NCBI RefSeq assembly: GCF_030463565.1
Contig: NC_134660.1
Location: 5,773,898-5,837,897, forward strand
DNA: 64,000 bases
Direction: 5' to 3'
Origin: Pelecanus crispus
Taxonomy: Eukaryota > Chordata > Aves > Pelecaniformes > Pelecanidae
Shown piece after piece: positions 1-12,900 of this stretch. Position 1 is the first letter of the stretch; every line of letters begins with the position of its first letter. The notes beneath the pieces were generated by a model. The model saw only the letters and a list, made by a program, of their open reading frames with translations. It made no database searches and was not told the origin of the DNA. The position numbers and the translations under genes are program-made.

Positions 1-493
1 TCCAAGCCAACCAGGTGCCGTCAAAGGTCCGTGCCCCACTGTTGCCATCGGTGTTGCGTCTTTGGGGCTACTGTCTCCTGTGGGTTTTTAATCGTAGAAG
101 CTGGCTCTGTGCCTACCCAGGAACTGCTAGATCTGCTTTCTCTGGGTTTCCAGGTCCTGTGCTCTCTGAGCTTTTAGGTGACTGTTATTGGTGTGGTACC
201 TGAGTACTTTAGGCTTTTATCCTTATCAGGACAGACCCTGATGGGATCAGGTCAGTGCCCGATCCTCATTTTAGAGAGGGGCCCTTCCTCTGCCAGGTTC
301 CTCCCCTGGGTTCTTTAAGGTGTTCTTGCGAAAGGTGGGTTTCTGGATTCAGACGTTTTGCAGTGCTTCCTGCCTTCTGGTCCATCGCAAACATGGAGAC
401 CGGCAATTAACATGCTCCATCCTCCCCATAGGCTTCTGCTTCCTCAATTTTAGTTTCCACTCCATTTAGTAAGAGCCAGTTGGTTTTCTGCAG

Positions 494-2310
494 AGAAGAC
501 AGGCAGGTATGCCAGAGGAAGAAGCGCACTCATTCAGAGTCGCTCTGAAAGCCATTATGAAGCAGAATTGTCCCATTTGGAGTTTAGGGTAGGTTTATTG
601 TCATTACACACAGTAGTAACTAACTGTGTTTCTGGCTGTTTATTCTGTGTGCTTGTTTCAGAGAATGGGAAAGTGGCCGTAGAGTACGATTCCACCCTAG
701 AGGACCTCACAGACTCCTTAACAGAAGAGGAACTGAAGGGGCTTGTTCAGGTAAAGCCAGTGGATATTCAGCTTTTCCACAGGACCTGTATGTCACATCT
801 AGAGATCAGAGATACAGCTGTTAACTGTTACAGCCTCTGACATCCTTCTTTTGTGCAGCAATTACCTCGACTTAAATCCCAGGGAGTAATCACACCTTGG
901 AACTGTACAGCATGCTAAGGTTTTAAAACTCTTACTGTTTTGGGTATCTTTGTGCAGAAGTGCGTGTATATTTTAGATGGCACAGGAAAGCGAGCGGATA
1001 GGGTGCAGGACTGTTACGGTGCAGCTTGACAAGTCTCGCACGTGACAGTGTCTGGGACTGCTCTTCATAGAATCTGCGAGGGTGAAAATCCCAGTAAAGT
1101 CACAGTAGGTTAAATCAAATTATTTTTTAATAAGGTCTTAAATAAATCAAACTTCCCATCTAGAAATGCACTTCATAAACTTATCCAGAGGGAATGATTA
1201 TTAAAAACTTTGGTGAAATAAAAGCTTTGGTGAAATCCCTGCAGGTAATTGTGGGATCTGTTAGCACACATCCAACAAAAATACCCTGGGTACAACAGTA
1301 AAACTTTTATCATCATGCTCAGTGAGACGAGTTCTGCATGCCAGCCTTTGCACGCAGCCAGTCATGAGCAGAGGATTTTCCTCTCGCTCAGTTTGAAAAC
1401 ACCGCTGCTTACCAGGGGAGCTCACTGATACAGCGGTCTTCTGAAAGCAAGCATCACTCTCACATGACGGGCCCGCACCGCGCTGCGCAGTGTCTGACTC
1501 CTGCAGTTAGCACGGAGGAAGCGTCTAACGAACCTTGTGACGCGTTATTCCATTTGATGACCCTGACTCACCTCGTGTCCAGGGGCAGAACTGTCTTCCT
1601 TTCTTACTGAAGAGCAGCAGGAAAATAGGAGGTACTTTGGGGTGTGAAGTAACTAACGTCCAACAGATTTTTTTTTTTTATCAGTTGAGAAGATGAAACT
1701 TCTGCTGGTTCCTTCTTTCCCTGCATTTTCCTCTGTACTGCCCCTTTTATCTGACTTCTTTTAAACCCACAGAGAACTGACCTAACATGCGATGACCGTA
1801 AGAGAAGTGAGCAGCAAAGTCAAACAGAAAGCCTGCTGCCTCTCAAACCTCTGTTTTACCAGAAGAGTCATCCCTCACCTCCCCTGCCGTCTCGCTTCCC
1901 TTGTGATGGTGTGTGGGAGCTAATTCAGCACTCTCTCTCCACAAAGCGCCTTCTAGCCTGATAGGAAGAGGAACAGACAGGAATTTGGAAGGACTTGCTT
2001 GGGAGGGGAGCTGCTGGGTGTCCTTTTGGTTTATTGCCTCGTGATGTCAGTCAGTCTTTCCAAAACAGAAACGTTCCTGAGTTGGTAAATTCCGGGGAGG
2101 CTGTCTCTTGTACGTGGTAAAAATATATTGTTTCCAGGTGCAGAGGAATGAAGCTAAAATATGTTATAGAGAAAGAAATTTACTCCTGATTTCTCTTCCC
2201 AGGTCAGTGAATTGTCCTTGGAACAGTTTGACCTCGAGGAAGAAGAAGAAGTTTTGTCAGATCTCAGTTTTGATGATGAGCTCCCTAGCCGGGAGGTGCT
2301 ATCTAATTAG
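494..2310 (+). CDS. 3' terminal exons of an unidentified gene with an acidic C-terminus
   Basis: I do not recognise this gene. Two exons are well supported. The first is 662-750, acceptor tttcag and donor CAG|gtaaag, reading NGKVAVEYDSTLEDL and on to ...ELKGLVQ. The last begins at 2203 after cttcccag, reads VSELSLEQFDLEEEEEVL and continues to a TAG at 2308-2310, ending ...SREVLSN. The 750/2203 junction is phase 0 on both sides. A possible upstream exon lies at 494-588 (acceptor tttctgcag, donor TTTAGG|gtaggt), reading TGRYARGRSALIQSRSE and on to SHLEFR. It joins in frame only if the next exon starts at 664 rather than 662, so it is less certain. The C-terminus is strongly acidic with a five-Glu run and looks disordered; no domain is visible. 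The remainder of the gene lies upstream of the window. Confidence 0.6.
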
Positions 2311-2610
2311 TGCAGCTCTGTCTTCACATCGTTTCCAAAAGTTCTGCAGTGTTTGATTAGGAATGGAAGTCTAATGCTGTGAAATGACATGTGCATCATA
2401 GCCAATGTTTTCTTTTTTTCCAAATACGTAACAGCAAAAGAAATGGGCAATAAACCTAGCGTTACTAAAATTAAGCCCAAAAATGTATGGTGGTTTTGGA
2501 GAGGAAGTGTTTTCCTGTCAACTTATCCAGGTCAGCTATATATGGAAGTCGGCTTAGCTGCACGGTTATTATTTAGACAGCATAACAGATGTGCATAGCA
2601 CTTATAGAAA

Positions 2611-2616
2611 AATAAA
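2611..2616 (+). terminator. Polyadenylation signal AATAAA of the first gene
   Basis: A canonical AATAAA lies about 300 bases after the TAG at 2308-2310. It would end a short 3' UTR. Confidence 0.55.
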
Positions 2617-3423
2617 AGGAACGAGCCCTCCCTGCAAGAGCCTACAGTGTAGGTTCGCTCTGATCCGCAGGAGAAAGCCGGAGATGGCAGAAGGAGGCAT
2701 CTTACCAGCAGGAGTAGCTGTGGTACTTACACACGTCTGCACGGGCACAGAAAAAGACTTCTCTAAGTGAAATTTCTTTTAAAGAAATAAGACTGAGTCT
2801 TGTAATCGTGTTGTGCTGCATGAGCCACATGGGTTGAGCCCCAACTACTGCGAGTAGTTGGGACATTATCATGATGTAAAGCAAAGATTATGTCTAATTT
2901 TGAATAGTTTTTTCATTAAATTAAGTAAAATTTTGTAGCTCTGTGTGATGAATGAACCTTGGAGGCCGCACGAGCAATGGGGAGGGGCATCAAGCTTCCC
3001 AAATCACAAGGGTGTGTGGTGGTGGGGGGCGATGCTTATTTGATAACAGAACCCTGCTCAGATTTTTTGACCTCTGCCTTTGGAAAAAAAGATGATTGAA
3101 AAATGGGAGAGCTCGGGGAAGAGCCACAGGAACGATTTGAGATCCCTCTTGAATTGAGTGTGGCCTGTTTAATTTAACAATAAAAGAGAGGAGAGGGGTG
3201 ATTTGATCCAATAGCGGGTGAGCTTTTTAACCGGGAAGGCGAAGGTGAGACAAGGTCCAGTGGCTGGAGGCTGAATTTAGAGAAATCCAAACGGGAAGCA
3301 AGACGCAGCGTTTCACAAGGGGGAATACTGAGGGAGGGAACGGCCCTCCGTCGGACATGGTAAATCCTCTACCGGGGCGAGTTCTCAGGCGGAGGTTGTA
3401 TTTACATTATGTTACGTACACAC
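2617..3423. other. Intergenic spacer between the first gene and the LRRC37-like gene
   Basis: I see no exon, RNA gene or recognisable mobile element here. The sequence is AT-rich and unremarkable until the GC-rich repeat begins near 3424. Confidence 0.5.
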
Positions 3424-3765
3424 AAGCCCCGCGGCGAGGCCTGCGCCCCGCGGTGAGGCCTGCGCCCGGCCCCAGGCCTGCGCCCCGCGGTGAGGCCTGC
3501 ACCCCGCGGCGAGGCCTGCGCCCCGCCCCAGGCCTGCGCCCCGCGGCGAGGCCTGTGCCCCGCCCCAGGCCTGTGCCCCGCAGCGAGGCCTGCGCCCCAC
3601 GGCGAGGCCTGCGCCCCGCGGTGAGGCCTGCGCCCCGCGGCGAGGCCTGCGCCCCGCAGTGAGGCCTGCGCCCCGCGGTGAGGCCTGCGCCCTGCGGTGA
3701 GGCCTGCGCCGGGCGGTGAGGCCTGCGCCCTGCGGTGAGGCCTACACCCGGCCCCAGGCCTGCGG
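3424..3765. repeat. GC-rich 18-19 bp minisatellite upstream of the LRRC37-like start codon
   Basis: Roughly 18 units of 18-19 bp vary around gcgccccgcggtgaggcct. Nearly every unit carries the palindrome AGGCCT and one or more CpGs. The array ends about 45 bases before the ATG at 3808, so it occupies the promoter or 5' UTR. It creates overlapping open frames of up to 277 codons on the minus strand that are repeat artefacts. Confidence 0.85.
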
Positions 3766-3807
3766 CCCCCCCGTTGCCCGGCGACCCCCGGCCAGGCCTG
3801 CGCCGCC

Positions 3808-3983
3808 ATGGCCGCGCCCTGGCCCTGCCTGCTGGCCCTGCTGCTGGCGGCGGCCCCCTGCCCAGGGCGGCCCCGGGGGCTCTGCCCCGGCCCCTGCCGC
3901 TGCCGACGGCGGCTGCTGGACTGCAGCCGTGCCGGCCTGGCCAGCGTGCCCCCGGCTGCCCGCCGACAGGCCCTCTCCGTCCT
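3808..3983 (+). CDS. LRRC37: LRRC37-like exon 1: signal peptide and LRR N-cap
   Basis: The ATG sits in a good context (gccgccATGg). It is followed by a hydrophobic stretch rich in Leu and Ala, then CPGPCRCRRRLLDC, a typical extracellular LRR N-terminal cap. Donor CCT|gtgagt, phase 2. Confidence 0.85.
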
Positions 3984-6900
3984 GTGAGTACCGCCGGCGG
4001 TCCGCACCGCCAGACCCCCTCCATCTTCCCCTCCTCGGCTTTTCATTCCCCATAACCCTTCCCGGGACACCCGGGAGAGAGTCGCTGGCAGGAGACACCT
4101 TGGTTTCGGGGGGCTCGTGGTGCCGAGGGGCGAAGCCGGGCTGGCCGTGCTGTTGCATCTCCAGGCAAACTCCGCTGCCATCCCGGCAGCCAAATTTGCA
4201 GGGGAAAGGGTTTTCCTGAGGGGTGACGGTGTCAATCGTTTCTTTGCAGAAATTTCACTGGCAACTCAATTTCTTCCATCAAAAAACAAGCATGGAGGAC
4301 ATACCCGTGGGCTGAGTACTTGTAAGTATCCTCTAGCTTTTAAAATGTCAGCGGTTCAGGTAATTTTCAATCCTTTCATCTGTTTTTTCAGCCAAGGGTA
4401 TGACAAGCACGAGCACCCACACAAACCATTTCCATCTGAATTCAAAGCTGAGCTGCTCAGCAAGGAGGGGTGTGAATCCCCAAGGCTTCCTGGGATGGCA
4501 AGAAATGCCATGAGCTGTGTCCCTTCCATCCTGCGGGACCATCCCTGTGCCTGTTTAATCAACGATCAGGCTACAGTTAAGCTTCAGCAGCCCAGGAGCA
4601 AGTGCCTGCTCCTACGATGAGTGGTGATGATCCCTGTAGTGACTCAAAGAGATGTTTTGGTAAAGCTACTGCAGGGTATTTTCCCCTGAAAATCGCATTT
4701 CCTCCTGGAGAGCACCTGGTATAACGGTAAATGTTATAAATTTTTTCTCACTCCAGAGTTCTCCAAGACAACGATCTGCAAGCAGTGAAGAGGCGTTCGC
4801 TGGAGGGCCTGCTCCTGCTGAAGCACCTGTAGGTACCGCCCCTGCCCACCACGGTGGGCTACTGCCTCACCCGCCCTTGGCCCCTGCTGCTGGACCCACC
4901 CCCGTGCAAGCGTGCTTTGTTCCTCCGTGGTTTCAAGCCACAGCCAGAGCAGAGCAAGGTGCCCTGGTGCTGCCACAGTGCCTGGAGGGAGGATTCCCAC
5001 AGGGGCATGGTGCAGCTTTCATTTCCCCAAATCCAACCACGAGGAGGAGGCTGCTGCCCTTTCCCACAGATATTGGATGACTTCTAGTCAGCCCCAAGCT
5101 AACAGTGACCTCCTCACACCCTGGGAGATTGACTCTGGCTCTGTTTATCTGAGGACCAACATTCTGGGGGTGAGAACCACCTAAAACAAGGCAAAACCCA
5201 CGCATGCCTTGCTTCTGCTAGGGTTTGGGTGGAAAGACCTCCGTTCTGGTGAAGACAGAGCGCCAGGTGGCTGATGACTCTTGGGATAGCCTCTCCGGTG
5301 GCTATCGCAGGTGGAAAGACAGAAACCTGCGCTTACACCTTCCTCTGCTGAAATCCCAGAGGGACTGAGGTTGGGAGATCTCTGCTTCTCAGCTCCGAGC
5401 AGGGCTAACCTCAAAGCTAGCACAGGTTTTTTCTATTAAAAAATCAATGAGGTTGCTCAGGGCCGTATCCAGCTGAGGCCCCCCTCTTCTTGGAGGAGAA
5501 ACAAATGTGCATCTGTGTCCACACAGTGTCAGATGAAATTGCAACAAGCGCTCTAATGCTGTCTGGAAGGGAGCAGAGGAGCATTAGGGTTTTTTCTCCT
5601 TGAAGTTCAGTTTTTCACATATTTTGGGGTTTCCTGTGTGGTGCAGGCAAAGGAAGTGTGAAACAAGAACGGCAAACTCTTGCCCTGTTCCCTGTCCTCT
5701 GCTTAGCCACTGTCACGCTCTCTTTTCTTATCCTAAAGACTGAGAGGCAGAAATAAATCCCCCTGTGGAAGCTCAGAGCTTTAGTGCCCAGAGCCCAGAC
5801 TGCCCGAGCCTCAGAGGAGACACGGGTACGCTCATTTCTCAACACAAACCTCATGTCAAAGATGAAAATACTCCTCACGTGAAAAAGCTGACAGCAAGGG
5901 AAGCCCTGGCTTGGAGCTGGCTCGTGAGGGTCATGTTTTGGGTCCCATTCCTCTGTTTTTAGAGTGTCCCAACAGACATGTCCCAAAATCCCCTCTGTTG
6001 CTCATATTTGTAGATCATCGCAAGTATCTCAGCTCCATCACTGTTTGCATTTGTAGTGTCACTTATTGTGACCCTTACGTGCTTGCGTTTTGCCCACAAA
6101 AAGGGAGATTGTGGATTTTCTAGGATGCACGTTGGCTTGGAAGGAGCCAAGTCCAGGGTGGTCTTGGCCTTTCTGGAGCTGCTCCTGCGGTGAGCCAGCC
6201 CTAGGTCTGCATCTAAGCCTTGTCTCAGTGCTGGGGAATGGTGGAAAACAAGGTAGTGCCAGGGCCCACTGCCCACATTAGCTCCCCCTCCCCGTGTCTT
6301 TTTAGCAGGTACGTGTGCCCTACATTGTAGAAAAGAAGGATCCTAGAACTTAAAAGCATGTTCTGCAGGATGTGGGTTGCAGGCTAAATGAGTCAGGTTG
6401 GGAAGAAACAGGCTTCCAGCCACGCTCCCCTTCTGCAAGGCTGAAAACTGAACTCTCCGAAGCACTTCTGAGATTGCACGTGCAAAGACCTTCCTCCCAC
6501 CGCCCGGCTGCCTCCCTGGGGGGTCCAGGCCCCGCAGACGAGAGCGGCAGTCGCTCCCCGACGCTCTCCCTGAACACCCTCTGAGTAGAGAGGCCATCTC
6601 CCACAGAAGAAACCTTGTGCATTCACCTCCTCTAATTTTAGATGCCTAATAATTGCCTAGGATTAGGCTGATTGTTCAGGCTCTCTTCTTTTCCATGGAG
6701 AGGAACAGGCACTTCCCATTCACCCAAATGATCTTGGGAACCTGTCTGAGAGGGGATGAATCACTCCCCAGAAATATTTCTCTCTCACTCTTTTGCTGCA
6801 GAACAAGCCCGGGCAGCTAATTCAAGCTGAGACAACAAACCTTTTGATTTCTATAGCTAGGCCAGGTGAATCCCGCAGCGACTGAGTGTCTACACACATC

Positions 6901-9900
6901 TCGCAGCCGAGCTGTGCAGGAAAGCAGAGTTTAGCTTACCCCTTCATTGTGCCCTTTCCAGACTTCCATGTTCTTAATTTTGCGTCCTTAATAGGGTCCC
7001 TTTAATATAAATTTTGCACTGCATGTGGTGTAGGAGGGAGTCATTAAGGGAGAAATAACCACTTTGGTCACACGTGGTTACCAACCCGTCCCTGAGCTCT
7101 CAAACAAGAGGTGCTGTTCCGGCTTTTCTGTCTGACTGATGGCACCAGGGGAAGGCAGGTTGCATCTCTGTGGCACATCCAGAGGGTCACATATCGGTGT
7201 GGTCCATGCAAATGCATCCTCGGCTGCTGAACTGTGCCTGCGTAAAGAATCTTTTCCATTATCAGAGAGGAATTCAAGCCCTAAAATAATTCTGGTGGGA
7301 TCAGAGCTAGAAAAAAATCACTGAGATGAAAGCCACCTCCGGTCAGGAAGGTTATCACAGGTTACACACCACTGCAAGCTAATATCAGATAGAAACACTG
7401 TGTGAAATCGGAGCTGTGTAACATATATGCTGCCAGTGTCAAAGCAAATGAAAGTAAACATGACAGTGCAAATGTAATTAACATTTCATGTTCTAATTTT
7501 AACAGGGATTTATCTTGCAATAAAATCCTGTCGATTGAGGAACATGCTTTTGAGCCACTTCCTTTTTTGCAGCTCATGTGAGTTACAAAAGTTTCTTCCT
7601 AGTGTATTTACTGAAGTCTGTTTGCATTTATAACCCTTTCTGTGCTAGAAAATGGTCCCGTTATTTTTAGAACAATGACTAAATTTCTCCTGCTAAAAGA
7701 CTGAGCTAAGGAGATCAATGCAGATGGCTGGATGACCCACACCAGGATGAGAGATCATAGCATAGTCGTCCAAACGCAGCCGTAATAGGAGCCATTTCTT
7801 GAAGGCTTGTTGTATCCTGGAACAGAAATAGATTAAGCACATGTGCACTTCGTTTCCTCTCCTTGACAGGTTAAAAAAAAAAGAGAAAATGACAGTTTCC
7901 TCCCTATTCTACCTTGGATTTGCATATTTCCTACAAATCAATACTGCTTCGTTCCAGCTTCCTGTAGGACAGACCTGATTCATTTCTGTGATCTTCTTTT
8001 TCCCCAGAAACCTTGACAGAAATCACATCATGCAGATCCGGAACGGCACTTTCCAGGCATGGCATGGGATGCAGTTTTTACAGAAGCTGTAAGTGCAACG
8101 AGGTCTAAAGGTAGATCAGAGCGGGACTCTGCGGTGACAATGGGGAAGAGCAGATTTGCTCTCTGTAAGGAACTGAATCCCACTATAGAGGTCATCCAGG
8201 GTCTACCAAGAGTCTGCAGCTTGAAAGCCACTTTCTCCTGGCCTGCTTATCTTCTCCATGGCTTCCTTGCACCAGCATCAGGTTCAAACAGCAGCGGTGG
8301 GAGCCCCGGGGGATAGATAAGAAAGAAATGCTGCAGGAAGGGAGAAGAGGCAGGGTGCTGAGGGGTATGGGATGTGACCCAGATTTCTAGCCAGAAATTT
8401 CACTTTGCATATTTGCATTTAAAAGTAAAGGGTCTCAAAAACATCCACAAAAAGGAAACTTTAGTTCTTTTGATGTCTTGAGAAAACATGACTTAATCCA
8501 TAGCCAGTTCTATCAAGAAGCCCTTCCAGGGATAGGATCACCATTTCCATCTGGACCTGAAGTAAGTGGGAAGCCAGGGCGTTTTGCCCACCAAGCGTTC
8601 ATATACGTGAGGAAAAGGCCATAGTCTCCCTGCTCTCCTGAAAAGCGCCATACTTCTCACGTGATACACCAAATAAGGTGGCAGAATAAATTATGAATGA
8701 CAGTTCCCGTAGGGCTAGGCCACAGCTTTGCCTGGCTGAATGCAGTAATAGAGTAAAAGTTTATGGATAGCAGAAACGTAAGAAAATATGGAAAGTAAGA
8801 CTCCAAAATAACATCAAAGTCCTGGTGGAGGGAAGCAAAGAGAAGGTGTGAGCTGAGGAAGAAAGAGAGAGGTGTTGTGTTTTCCAGAAGAAGCACTTCT
8901 GGGCTTTTGCTCTTTTAGCTGGAGATAATCAGGACCTGATGTATTTTGTGAATCAGCCCATCAGCATCTGTTCCTGCCTCTAGCCTTCATCCCAGGCCCT
9001 TCCTCACACGCGTAGCACTGAGCCAATTTTTTATCTTCAGGCTGAAATTTCCTATGTTTGTTCTCCACTTGAAAGGAAATTCTTTGGGGAGGTTTGAGTA
9101 AAAATTGTTCAGCCAAATCCACATCTGCCATCCATAAAAGCTGGCTGGATCGTTACCCACCATAAACCTCTTTACACGACTCACACAGTAGAGAGGAGCC
9201 TGGAAAGGGGATTTCAGTGTAATTTCGCATCAGATCCAACAGGCACAACTCTCTTTGGGCCTCTCTGATATTCAAAGGGTAGAAATGTGAAGCCTGGCAA
9301 AGAGGAAGAATTCCTTGATCACAGAAATACTTTGCAATGATCTAGTGGGAATTCACTTTGATTTAGCTGTGTTTATACAGTTCAGGAGCCACTGTTTTTT
9401 TTTTTTTACTCTACAGTTTTAACCATCTCCCATTTCTCCAGTGCCTGCTGCATAGGGCCAGATGATCTTCACTTTCCAGACTCGTGGGTCTACGTACATA
9501 AGAGGACATGTGGACAGGCCATCCCCACGTGCCCCTACCTACACAGCTCACATCCTTCCCATCACCCACTCACAGTGGTGTGTTGTTTTTTTCAGGATCC
9601 TAAGTCATAACCCCCTGTCAGTTATTGCTGACACTTCGTTCTTCGAGCTGCCTTCAGTCACATATCTGTAAGTATTGACTCATTTTTACCAGATTAATAT
9701 AGATCTTTGTCTCTCTCAAGTGCCCTGTTGTCAGGAAAGCAGAGATCCAGTAGCAAATCTCATTCTTCTCCCAGCTTTATTCTGCCAGAAGCACAAATAA
9801 CCCCGGCACCGGCAGAGTAAGGCAAAGGCCAAGCAGTTCTGGTGTGTCCCCAGCTGCAAAGCAACCAAGGAGCTGGGACACAAACTCCAAAAAACTAGAG

Positions 9901-12900
9901 GCTATCCAGGTCCAGGGCTGTGGAGTGGCCTGAAGGGTCTGGGAATGCCCCCACTCCTGCTTGAGCGCTGAGAAGGTGGGATCCAGCAGCTCCTGGTCAC
10001 TGGGGCTCTCGGGCCAGCAGCCCCGGGCTCCTGCACACCCCGCATCCCCACCCCACTGCCTTGACATAGCTCCTTGACACAGATGATGCTCTGTGTTGAT
10101 CACAATTCACAGCATCCCATGGCTCCTGCTCACATACGCGTGAGTAGTCCTCAGGGAGGAAGACGTCCAGGCTTTCTGCAGAGCTCCTTCCTGCTTGCAG
10201 CCCCACTGTCCCACAGAGAGCCTTTGCTTTCTGCTCAGCACCTTTTCTCTTTTCACTGGTATAATCTCTCTTTCCAAGGTCACAGTGGATCCCTTCTCTT
10301 GGGCAAGAAGTGTCTCCCTTCAAGGACTGAAACTGCATTCATGGGAGAGCGGGAGGAGGGGTTTGAGCTGGGGAATCCTTTCTGTTTGCATCCATCTCCC
10401 ACAAGACATGCAGGATCCCCTCCTGATTCAGACCTCATGGTTTGGAACAGGTCAAAGCAGAAAGATGATAGGGTTTTGAATAATTTCTGATTAGGCAGAA
10501 GTGGATCCCCCTGCAATCGCCACCACAATCATCAGGGATCTGGGCTTGTTCTCAGAGCAGAGTTCTGGTAAAGCCGCCTGAAAATTCAATGCGGTTTTTC
10601 AAATCCTTTCAGAGACCTGGGTGCAACACAAGTAACTCAGCAGACGTTGCTCACGCTCCTCCTGACAACGGTCCACTTGGAAACACTGTGAGTATGCAGG
10701 GACTCGGTCCCAGCCGCCAGCAGATCACAATTACTGAAACAAGGGGTCTGCTTGGGAAACAAACCAGCTCACCACTAAATCAGAATAACCCAGTAAGCCT
10801 AAGGTTTGCTATTTACTTTTGAGCACCTCCCACACTCACCTGCTAAGAAACAGAATTTCACCTTTTAGATGACATTTTCCAGGTTTTTCAAAGGGAAGTT
10901 TTAAATCAAGGTGGGGTGCGTTTCCGTTTCAAACTGGATTTTGGGATTGGTTCCGTTTTCAAAGGTCAAATCAACATTTTGATGCCACCGGGGAAGCCCA
11001 TCTTCTATTTGAAACCTCTCTCAGAAATTTGGAGAACATATTTGCCCATTGGAATTGGGGGGGGGGGGGGGGGGGGGGTGTGGGAAGTTTTCCAGAGCTG
11101 TAGAAGAAACCCAGGAAAAACTGTGACGCATTATCTGTGCACTACCTGAGCTGGACTCGGAGACATGGATTGCGATGCTGGGTTTTCTCCAGTAACCTCT
11201 TATCTTTAGCAAACTGCCCAGCGATACGGCCTGCTGCCTCTGCCAGGAGAAACACACCACCGAAACCCCGTGCAGGACCATCAAGTTCCAGTGCGAGAAC
11301 CTGTGTACCACCAGCGCTGCCCAGTGCGGTAGGCTTCCTGATGACGCAGACTCCTCAAATCTGCCCCGTTTCCTCCAGCTTTAGGAGATGCTGTAGCATG
11401 GCCTCATTTTGTGTGGGTTCCCAGGCAGCGCTGGCCACCTCGATGGCATCAGCCCAGCCCAGCAGCCCCTGGCCAGCCCCCGGACGCTAAGCCTAGGCAG
11501 ACTCCACGCTGCTCGCTGAGCACAGCTAAAGCAGCTTCATCCATGCGAGGCCTTTAAATCAGCCCAGAGGCCAGTGCAGACAGCTCAGGTGGGACCTGGG
11601 AGGCCTCTGACTCTGCTCCCTGAGCCACAGGCACAAGAAGTTGCCCCTTGAGCGCATGACTTGGGGAAAAAAACAAGGGTTGAAAAGTTACTAGTGATTA
11701 CACATATCTTCTGTGTCAAATACTATCTTGAGAAGAAATAGTTTGCTGGGTTAAACAAACACACGAGCTTCCAATCCACACAGCGCATCTAGCCAAGAAA
11801 ATCATGCAAGGCCAGTACCGTCCCCAAGCGCTGGAAGGCACCGTCTGCTCCTAAGCCCCCCAGATTTCCCCTGACAACCTCCTGAGCCTTTCCAGTGCCA
11901 CCATACCTTGGCTAGTCACAGCTCAGAGGTGAGAGGGGTCCCGGGCGCAGCACAGACACGGCCAAAAGGTCCAGCAATGCTTGCATTGCTCTGGCAAGGT
12001 GGCACGTGCTGAGCTGCACCTCAAACCTGCTACCCACACAGGAAAGCCCAAGACCTATCACCAAGCATGGATGCCTGTAGGCAGGCTCTACAGAAACCTC
12101 CTCCAATGCACAGTGTGGCAGGGAGGGTCTGGGATATACAGGCTCCAAAAATTGCCTGGGTGACCTGGGAAAATTGCCTGGTCTCTCTGCCACCCTGCTC
12201 CCCATGTGTAGGAGGGAGCACAGCAACCCCAACCTCCTTCGCAGGGCATTAGGTGAACACCAGGCATCGGCATTCTCTCGTTAGCCTGTGCAGCGTGAGC
12301 AATGCGCTGTCCTGCTCAATCTTTGCACAGGGTAAATATTGTCCTATTCAAAGCAGAGACAAGCTGGACTTCTGTAAGCTACAGTAAGGTTTCCAAGGTC
12401 CCAGGTAACTCATTTTCAAACTGGATGCGCGCAAACGAGCCTAACCTCGTCGCAAGTCTAGGGAAAACGGGCTGCTAAGCTATTTAGGGCTAGATACGTC
12501 CAAGGTATTTATGTGTCCAGTTTCCTATCATTTTAACAGGAAAAAAAGGCCTAAATACCTTTGTAATCTGTAAATATTCTTGACCATGTCACCCTGCCTC
12601 TGGCATTAAGCTATCTGCAAAGCAGGATTAGAGATAAGGCTGTGTTTGCAGCCTTGGTGTAGGACTCTTGAAGACTTACCCCAGCCCTGCAGCCTCGGCG
12701 TGTGCCCTTTGCATGCCGGGGCGGGAGCTCTCCAGGGCTGTTTGCATCGCTCGGGGTCAAATCCCCACATCTTCCACTTCTTCTAGGCCTGGGTGATGGG
12801 AGCTGCATCCATCAGCAGAGAAACAGCTCTCCGTTATCGGGGGCTCGCTCTGACCGCAGATTGTTGCGGACAACAACCCAGCAGCGTTTTAATGTGAAAT

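Noticed and set aside
3402-4235. 277-codon minus-strand frame opposite the LRRC37-like first exon
   Set aside because: Mostly translation of the 18-19 bp GC repeat and the antisense of exon 1. No domain or splice support.
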